Positions 41,998 through 47,047 of a stretch of 47,047 nucleotides of DNA are shown in pieces. The position numbers were made by a program, and so were the translations under genes. The notes under the pieces were generated by a model. That model worked only from the letters and a program-made list of their open reading frames with translations. It was not told where the DNA came from and did no database searches. The stretch is from Liquorilactobacillus vini DSM 20605 (lineage in GTDB: Bacteria; Bacillota; Bacilli; Lactobacillales; Lactobacillaceae): positions 1 to 47,047 of the forward strand of contig NZ_AHYZ01000084.1 in the NCBI RefSeq assembly GCF_000255495.1, written 5' to 3'. Every line of letters starts with the position of its first letter. Position 1 is the first letter of the stretch.

Positions 41998-42750
41998 TCA
42001 CCTTATTTGGTTTTGCTTTAAAAATCTGGTAAGCTCTTTTTCTAGATCAAATGAAAGTACCGCTGCATCAGTTTCAACTGTTACCTGATAAGCAGAATAT
42101 TCAAAATCATCTAAAATCAAATATCGCATATTAGGCAATTTATTTAGCTCTATTTTCATTTGCTTTTCAATTTGTTGATGATAACGCGGATGAGCTTTAA
42201 TAATTAACATTTGATCAGGCTGACGAATTTTCAATAGCAAGGGCTGCAAAATGTTTTTAATCGTGGCTGGATCAAGATCTAATTTCTTTTTAATTAATAT
42301 TTCAGCCATTTTCATTGCAAAATCAATCAATTCATTTTGTTTCGTAACTGAATACTGATTAGCAGCATTCAGCGCAGTTTGCAGGTTTTGTTCTGCTTGC
42401 TTAGTCAGTTTCTCTGTCAGGGCTCTGCCTTCTTGACTGCCATTTTGATAACCCTCTTGATATCCAGTCTTTTTACCCTTAGCAAAACCGTCATTATAAC
42501 CCTTCTGTTTTAATTGCTCAGCAGCTTTCTTAGCTTGAACAATGACTTTATCTTGAATTTCCAGAAATTCATCGATTTTTTCTTTAGGCAACTGATTGGT
42601 TTGTGGATTTAATCTACCATCTTTCAACCAAATTAGACTTGCATCATTATGCTTACTTTTGGTAACAAGTTGGCGAGTAACAATTGTCTTTGCCTTAGAT
42701 GTTTCTTTAATATATGAATTTTTTAAGACATTATTATTCGACAACTTCAT
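41998..42750 (-). CDS. fliH: FliH, regulator of the FliI ATPase
   Basis: The 250-residue protein has a long helical stalk with glycine-spaced repeats (YNDGFAKGKKTGYQEGYQNGSQEGRA, about 98-123), as in FliH, and a C-terminal V-ATPase E-like domain (MLIIKAHPRYHQQIEKQM, then YQVTVETDAAVLSFDL). It holds FliI at the C-ring. I chose the ATG at 42750, preceded by AGAGGTGG and overlapping the end of fliG by 17 bp. A longer frame from 42789 has no ribosome site. Confidence 0.9.
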   Translation of the reverse strand: MKLSNNNVLKNSYIKETSKAKTIVTRQLVTKSKHNDASLIWLKDGRLNPQTNQLPKEKIDEFLEIQDKVIVQAKKAAEQLKQKGYNDGFAKGKKTGYQEGYQNGSQEGRALTEKLTKQAEQNLQTALNAANQYSVTKQNELIDFAMKMAEILIKKKLDLDPATIKNILQPLLLKIRQPDQMLIIKAHPRYHQQIEKQMKIELNKLPNMRYLILDDFEYSAYQVTVETDAAVLSFDLEKELTRFLKQNQIR

Positions 42751-43729
42751 CTTGACCACCTCTTTGAATAATGATCTCTCCAGCATCATCTAAGCGACGA
42801 ATTGTTTCAACAACTTTTTGTTGCGCTTCTTCAACATTTGATAATCTGGTTGGTCCCAAGAATTCAATTTCTTCCTTGATATTATCAACTGCCCGGGTTG
42901 ACATATTAGCAAAGATGAATTCTTTAATGCTATCTTCCGCACCTTTAAGTGCCAAAACCAAAACATCATTTGGAACTTCACGCAAAACCTTTTGAACATC
43001 ACGCGGCTGAAGAGAAATAATATCTTCAAATGTGAATAGACTAGCTTTGACTTTAGCTGCCAATTTAGGCTGACGTTTCTCTAAATCCTCTAAAATATGT
43101 TTTTCATTACTTCGGCTGACAGAATTTAGAATATCAACCAATGTTTTAACCCCGCCGATGTTTTCACTATTTTTTTCAACATAATTAGAAAATTTGCTTT
43201 CAATTACCCGCTCAACTTGTTTGACAACAGTTGGAGAGGTACTTGAAATTGTTCCAATTCGCTCAATGATATCGGCTTGTTTTTGCGGTGAAAAATGCGA
43301 CAATACTTCTGCTGCTTTACCAGGTTGTAAATAGCAAAAGATTAAGGCCACTGTTTGTGGATGCTCATCTCTCAACAAATTAACCAATTGATGGACATCA
43401 GCTCGCCGAACAATGTCAAATGGTCGTTCTTTTAACTGCACTTGCTTTAAAAAGTCTAAAACCTCTTTAGCCTTTTGCGGACCTAAAGCTTGACGCAACA
43501 ACTCTTTAGCATATTCAATTCCACCTTCCAATACATATTTACGTGCATCGGCCGTATTTACTAATTCATCCAGTATTTTAGTTCTTTGCTCTGCATCAAC
43601 TGATTCGATATTGGCAATTTCGTAACTAACTTTCTGGATTACACTATCTGGTAAAAGCTTCATAACTTTTGAAGAAGCTTCTGAACCTAAAGATATCAAA
43701 AGAATTGCTGCTTTCTTTATCCCATCCAT
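42734..43729 (-). CDS. fliG: FliG, motor switch/torque protein
   Basis: The 331-residue protein has the FliG layout: N-terminal domain binding FliF (KKAAILLISLGSEASSKVMKLL), the middle-domain EHPQT motif (RDEHPQTVALIFCYLQPGKAAEVL near residue 117), and a C-terminal torque helix with charged residues. It forms the ring on which stators push. It is 4 bp after fliF and its end overlaps fliH. Confidence 0.96.
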   Translation of the reverse strand: MDGIKKAAILLISLGSEASSKVMKLLPDSVIQKVSYEIANIESVDAEQRTKILDELVNTADARKYVLEGGIEYAKELLRQALGPQKAKEVLDFLKQVQLKERPFDIVRRADVHQLVNLLRDEHPQTVALIFCYLQPGKAAEVLSHFSPQKQADIIERIGTISSTSPTVVKQVERVIESKFSNYVEKNSENIGGVKTLVDILNSVSRSNEKHILEDLEKRQPKLAAKVKASLFTFEDIISLQPRDVQKVLREVPNDVLVLALKGAEDSIKEFIFANMSTRAVDNIKEEIEFLGPTRLSNVEEAQQKVVETIRRLDDAGEIIIQRGGQDEVVE

Positions 43730-43733
43730 AGAA

Positions 43734-45308
43734 TTACCCCTTATCTTCTTTCAGCCAAGCTTTGATTAAATCAGCGACTTCATCTGGATGCTCCTTAGCA
43801 TATTCACGTGCTTTACGATCTAAAATTTGAGCTTTCGACTCTTTTGGCTCTTTCTTTGGCTTTTCAACTTTAACTTTTGGCGCTTCAGTTGTTTCAGCTG
43901 TTACATTAGGCTTAGGCGCATTTTGTTTTTCATAATCTTCCAAAATTTCTTTATCCAATCGATTATGACGGAAACGAATAACTAAGAAAACAATTGTTGC
44001 AATCAATAATAGAAGAGCAATCCCTAAGCCAATATAAGCCCAAATATTCCAATCCTTAGAAGTCTTGTTCTTCTTCTTTCTAACCTTAGCCCTTTGTTTT
44101 CTGGCAAAGTTTATTGATTGAACTTGAATTGTGTCACCTCGGCCTTGGTTATAGCCAATTGCTGAAGAAATTAACTTCTTAATTTTTTTACGATTAGCTG
44201 CAGACAAATTTTTATCAATTACCACTGAAGCAGTCATCTGCTGAATTGAACCCGGTGCGGTAATTGTATTTGTGGTACTTGTGTTTAATTCATTATTGAC
44301 AATTCGGCTTGAGGAGGATGATGCATTATCGTTACTACTCCCCGATGCATTCGTTGCACTGTTATTGGCTTCACCTGTCTGTGTACTCGAAGTTGCAGCT
44401 CCATTAGTTGCCGTAGCTGTCTTCTCGCTTCTAATTTGTGGATTACTGTAATTGACTGTCTTATTTTTTACTGAGTCAAAGTTCAAATTCAAATTAACTG
44501 AGGCTTTAACTTTATTCTTGCCGTAAATCGGCTCCAGCATATGCAAAATCTTGTTTTGTAATGTTGTTTCATATTTCTTTGTAATACTTAAATACTTACT
44601 ATTAGAGCTGACTAAATTACTACTGCCTTTTTTACCATTAAATAAAACATTCCCGTTGCTATCGACAACTTTAATATTTCGTTCACTTAAGTTCTCAACC
44701 GCCCCGGCCGTTAAAGCAACAATTCCTTGAACAGCTTCATTCGATATTCCATAACTTTTTAAAGTCAGTACAATAGACGCTTTAGCAGGTTTAGAACTAT
44801 TGCCATCATCACTATCATCAAAAACACTATTTTCCGTTGTCACTAAATTGACTTTTGATGACTGAACTTGATTAAGTGCGTCAATCGATTTTTCAAGTTC
44901 ACCAGTCAAAGCCCGTTGATATGTAATCCGGCGATCAGCATCCGTTGTCATAACATTTGTGTTATCAAACAGTTCAAAGCCTTGTGAACTATCAGGCAGC
45001 TTATCATCCTCAGCTAATTCAATTCTAACCTGATCGACTTTAGTTTTATCAACTAAAATTGTCTGACCATTATCTGCTAGCTTATAAGCAACATCTTCCT
45101 GTTTCAGCTCATCAGCAATTGTTCCAGCATCACCTTCACTTAAACCAGTAAAAAGGACTCCGTATTGGACCCTTGTTTCTAAGTAATAAACCGTCCCAGA
45201 AACAAATAGGACACTTAAAATTGCAAGTATCCAAATAATTTTTTTTATTCGGCTTTGTGATTGCCATTTATCTTTGATTGTCTGAAAGAAAGTCCCTAAT
45301 TTTCCCAC
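43734..45308 (-). CDS. fliF: FliF, MS-ring protein
   Basis: The 524-residue protein has two membrane helices (about 24-44 and 424-447) around a large external domain with the YscJ/FliF ring-building motif (YGVLFTGLSEGDAGTIADELKQ, then LPDSSQGFELFD). A Ser/Asn-rich insert lies about 305-340. The C-terminal tail (ADLIKAWLKEDKG) binds FliG. The start is GTG with GGAG about 11 nt upstream. It is 30 bp after fliE. Confidence 0.95.
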   Translation of the reverse strand: MGKLGTFFQTIKDKWQSQSRIKKIIWILAILSVLFVSGTVYYLETRVQYGVLFTGLSEGDAGTIADELKQEDVAYKLADNGQTILVDKTKVDQVRIELAEDDKLPDSSQGFELFDNTNVMTTDADRRITYQRALTGELEKSIDALNQVQSSKVNLVTTENSVFDDSDDGNSSKPAKASIVLTLKSYGISNEAVQGIVALTAGAVENLSERNIKVVDSNGNVLFNGKKGSSNLVSSNSKYLSITKKYETTLQNKILHMLEPIYGKNKVKASVNLNLNFDSVKNKTVNYSNPQIRSEKTATATNGAATSSTQTGEANNSATNASGSSNDNASSSSSRIVNNELNTSTTNTITAPGSIQQMTASVVIDKNLSAANRKKIKKLISSAIGYNQGRGDTIQVQSINFARKQRAKVRKKKNKTSKDWNIWAYIGLGIALLLLIATIVFLVIRFRHNRLDKEILEDYEKQNAPKPNVTAETTEAPKVKVEKPKKEPKESKAQILDRKAREYAKEHPDEVADLIKAWLKEDKG

Positions 45309-45338
45309 TCTGCTGTCTACTCCTTTTAAGCCTCAAAT

Positions 45339-45662
45339 CTAAAACTGCATATTTTTAATATCGCTATAGGCATCAAGCAGTTTATTTCTCACCTGAACAG
45401 CAGTCTCTAATGATAATTGAGCTTCGGTCATCTTGACCATAACATTTCCTAAATCATTTTCTTTACCGCTGATCATATTGTCAGTTGCTTTATCCATTGA
45501 AACCATTTTCTGATTTACTCCAGAAACTGCCTTATTTAAATAACTGCTAAAAGTTGCAGAATTCTTACTACTTTTAGCAGTTTGATCAAATCCCGTTACT
45601 TTTGCCAAGGATTTTTGATAATTTTCTAGGTTACTTGTATTTACAGCACTTGTTGATATCAT
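45339..45662 (-). CDS. fliE: FliE, MS-ring/rod junction protein
   Basis: The 107-residue protein ends with the FliE helix block KENDLGNVMVKMTEAQLSLETAVQVRNKLLDAYSDIKNMQF. It is the first exported axial protein and links the MS-ring to the rod. Its position between flgC and fliF is the classical flgB-flgC-fliE-fliF order. The 4-bp gap to flgC suggests cotranslation. Confidence 0.95.
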   Translation of the reverse strand: MISTSAVNTSNLENYQKSLAKVTGFDQTAKSSKNSATFSSYLNKAVSGVNQKMVSMDKATDNMISGKENDLGNVMVKMTEAQLSLETAVQVRNKLLDAYSDIKNMQF

Positions 45663-45666
45663 TTCG

Positions 45667-46104
45667 TTACCCCTTTGAAATATTTAGTGCATCTTTTAAG
45701 ATATCCTTATTATCTTCAGCTACTGATTCATTTGCTTCATAACTCCTCATTGTTTGTATCATGTCAACCATCTGATCAGCTAAGTTAACATTGGAAGTTT
45801 CAACATAACCGCTACTATCAGCATTGGGATCAGTTGGATCATAAACCCGTTTTACGGAATCATCTTCCTGAATTCCATCAACCTTGACACCGTAACTCAT
45901 CTGCCCATTTTCATCAGCCGCTGGATTCGAAGTGGAAACATTTTTAACATTTTCAGAAAACAAAACTGACTTAGATTTATAAGGTCCACCTTCAGCTGTT
46001 TGATCAGTGTTAACATTCGCAATATTGGTTGAAATAGTATCCATCTTTAATCTTTCAAGAGCTAAACCACTCGTATTTATTTCAAGTCCATCAAAAATAC
46101 TCAT
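45667..46104 (-). CDS. flgC: FlgC, proximal rod protein
   Basis: The 145-residue protein has the rod motif LKMDTISTNIANVNTDQT and the C-terminal SGYVETSNVNLADQMVDMIQTMRSYEANESV. Family members are around 140-150 residues. I chose the ATG at 46104 because GTGGAGG precedes it; the frame could be read from 46122 without a ribosome site. It is 26 bp after flgB. Confidence 0.95.
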   Translation of the reverse strand: MSIFDGLEINTSGLALERLKMDTISTNIANVNTDQTAEGGPYKSKSVLFSENVKNVSTSNPAADENGQMSYGVKVDGIQEDDSVKRVYDPTDPNADSSGYVETSNVNLADQMVDMIQTMRSYEANESVAEDNKDILKDALNISKG

Positions 46105-46130
46105 AAAAAATAACCTCCACATTCAATAGA

Positions 46131-46499
46131 TTAGTGTTCGACTACATATCCCATCATCTGCAACCTACCATTTAGTTGAGAAACAAGTGAATTATAATAC
46201 AAGCCGTTTGTAGCCGCACCAGCCAACTGAACATCAAGGTCAACATTATTCCCATTTTCAGTCACGCTTGAGGAATTATCTGTAGTTATATATGAATAAG
46301 AATTCGCAGCAGACTTGATATGGCGTTTATTTGTGGTTTTTAAATTAAGATTTTGTTTGCTCTTTGACAATTCATTCTCAAAAACAACTCTTTTGGCTTT
46401 ATAATTTGCAGTATTAACATTTGCAATATTACTTGAAATAACTTTTGCACGGGTTGCGGAAACACTGAGCGCCTGTTTCATTAAATCATATGTATCCAT
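46131..46499 (-). CDS. flgB: FlgB, proximal rod protein
   Basis: The 122-residue protein shows ALSVSATRAKVISSNIANVNTANYKAKRVVFE, the FlgB N-terminal rod motif, and a C-terminal part with NNVDLDVQLAGAATNGLYYNSLVSQLNGRLQMM. It is the first gene of the flagellar cluster, which starts about 30 nt after a predicted promoter. GGGGTGG lies before the ATG. Confidence 0.95.
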   Translation of the reverse strand: MDTYDLMKQALSVSATRAKVISSNIANVNTANYKAKRVVFENELSKSKQNLNLKTTNKRHIKSAANSYSYITTDNSSSVTENGNNVDLDVQLAGAATNGLYYNSLVSQLNGRLQMMGYVVEH

Positions 46500-46536
46500 T
46501 TATTCCACCCCACTTAAATTCCAAAATTTCCTAGAT

Positions 46537-46568
46537 ATTATATCATCAATTGTTTAATTTATAGTCAA
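46537..46568 (-). promoter_or_regulatory. putative housekeeping promoter of flgB (extended -10)
   Basis: The minus strand has TG-A-TATAAT (46545-46537), a perfect extended -10. A TTGACT lies upstream (46568-46563), but with a 20-nt spacer, longer than usual. The predicted start is near 46530, about 30 nt from the flgB ATG. There is no sigma-28 motif here, so early genes should use the housekeeping sigma factor. Confidence 0.6.
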
Positions 46569-46751
46569 ATAATTTATCAAAATAAAAATATATTTTAAAC
46601 AACAAGTATTCTATTTTATGCTTCGTTAAACTAGTTTTATATTTAGCAAAGATTTGCCTTTATATAAGCATCAAATTAGAAACAAAAAACATCTTAGATT
46701 CTTTGAAAATTTATTTTTGACTCGTTTATATCCACAAGTTTATCCAGCTGA

Positions 46752-46793
46752 AAGTAATAAGTAATGTTAAGCAAGTAATAAGTAATATTAATA
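46752..46793. repeat. heptad tandem repeat upstream of flgB
   Basis: Two 21-bp units matching at 18 positions. Each starts with two copies of AAGTAAT, so the heptamer appears four times, with the units in step with a 7-bp period. It lies about 250 bp upstream of the flgB ATG in otherwise unstructured AT-rich DNA. It may be an array of regulator sites or simply slippage-derived. Confidence 0.8.
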
Positions 46794-47047
46794 AGAGCAG
46801 AAACGTATATTTTTGCCCCAAACTAATCCCGTTTATGATACAAAATTGGTATAAAGATTAACAGCTATTGGTAAATCTTCTCTTAATTTTCGTGATTTGC
46901 TTTAGAGCACAAAAATGATTGAGTTTACTGCAGCACCACCAAAACTGAAATCGAGATTCACTCAGGGTTTAAAATTTAAGACAGCTACAATATCATTGAA
47001 ACTAATTATTTTTTTAATTAATGAATATTGTCTCCCCCTTAAATTTG

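Larger units (their letters stand above)
46500..47047. other. gene-free leader upstream of flgB
   Basis: A 548-bp AT-rich stretch with no convincing gene on either strand. It holds the flgB promoter next to the gene, a GCAAA-GA-TTTGC inverted repeat (46646-46657) about 115 bp upstream of the predicted start, and the heptad tandem repeat at 46752-46793. A frame open from 46916 to the window edge lacks a ribosome site and resembles no known family. Confidence 0.6.

Noticed and set aside
46916..47047. Plus-strand open frame running off the right edge
   Set aside because: No ribosome site, no recognisable family and unusual composition; only about 44 codons are visible.
46500..47047. tRNA, small RNA or IS remnant in the leader
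   Set aside because: No cloverleaf, no terminator-like end and no terminal inverted repeats could be found by eye.

Overview
The window is one arm of a flagellar and chemotaxis gene cluster followed by a glycan-biosynthesis block. Every convincing gene lies on the minus strand, so transcription runs from right (flgB, 46.5 kb) to left (1). The DNA is AT-rich and ribosome binding sites are strong GGAGG types. The set FliY, FlaG, FlgM, FlgN, CheC, CheD and FlbD is that of low-GC Gram-positives. Gene order and protein style fit a motile Lactobacillaceae (Liquorilactobacillus or Ligilactobacillus type). That placement is an inference from family knowledge, not a database match.

Layout in transcription order. 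(1) 46500-47047: gene-free leader with an extended -10 promoter and a heptad tandem repeat. (2) 46.5-36.6 kb: basal body, MS-ring, export ATPase complex and hook genes (flgB, flgC, fliE, fliF, fliG, fliH, fliI, fliJ, fliK, flgD, a small flagellar-operon protein, flgE, flbD, fliL). (3) 36.1-30.8 kb: export gate (fliO, fliP, fliQ, fliR, flhB, flhA). (4) 30.7-27.8 kb: sigma-28 (fliA), two rod/hook-type proteins and an orphan FtsE-like ABC ATPase. (5) 27.6-17.8 kb: a chemoreceptor without an external sensor domain, then cheW2, cheD, cheB, cheR, cheA, cheC, cheY, cheW and the switch genes fliM and fliY. (6) 17.7-10.8 kb: late genes flgM, flgN, flgK, flgL, flagellin, flaG, fliD, fliT, fliS. (7) 10.8-7.4 kb: two GT2-family glycosyltransferases with helical-repeat C-termini. 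(8) 7.4-0 kb: a CDP-glycerol-transferase-like protein, a TarI/IspD-like cytidylyltransferase, an extended SDR, an AraD-type epimerase, a Gtf3-like glycosyltransferase, a DUF5672 protein, a small Rossmann-like protein and a rhamnosyltransferase-like GT2.

Four sites resemble sigma-28 promoters, with a 14-nt spacer in the alignment used. They precede flagellin (near-perfect), flgM, the chemoreceptor and the CDP-polyol-transferase-like gene. Intrinsic terminators follow flgL, flagellin and the first glycosyltransferase, so the block reads as nested transcription units: flgM to flgL, flagellin with readthrough to the cap genes and first glycosyltransferase, then the sugar block. The glycan genes could therefore be co-regulated with late flagellar genes and may decorate flagellin or another surface polymer.

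The most concrete anomaly is fliI: one in-frame TAA replaces the conserved GAA codon after the GERGR motif and splits an otherwise intact export ATPase gene into two same-frame pieces. The most interesting candidate system is the flagellum-linked glycan block with a possible CDP-pentitol pathway. Not found in the window: motA/motB, flhF/flhG, csrA/fliW, tRNA or rRNA genes, IS elements, CRISPR.
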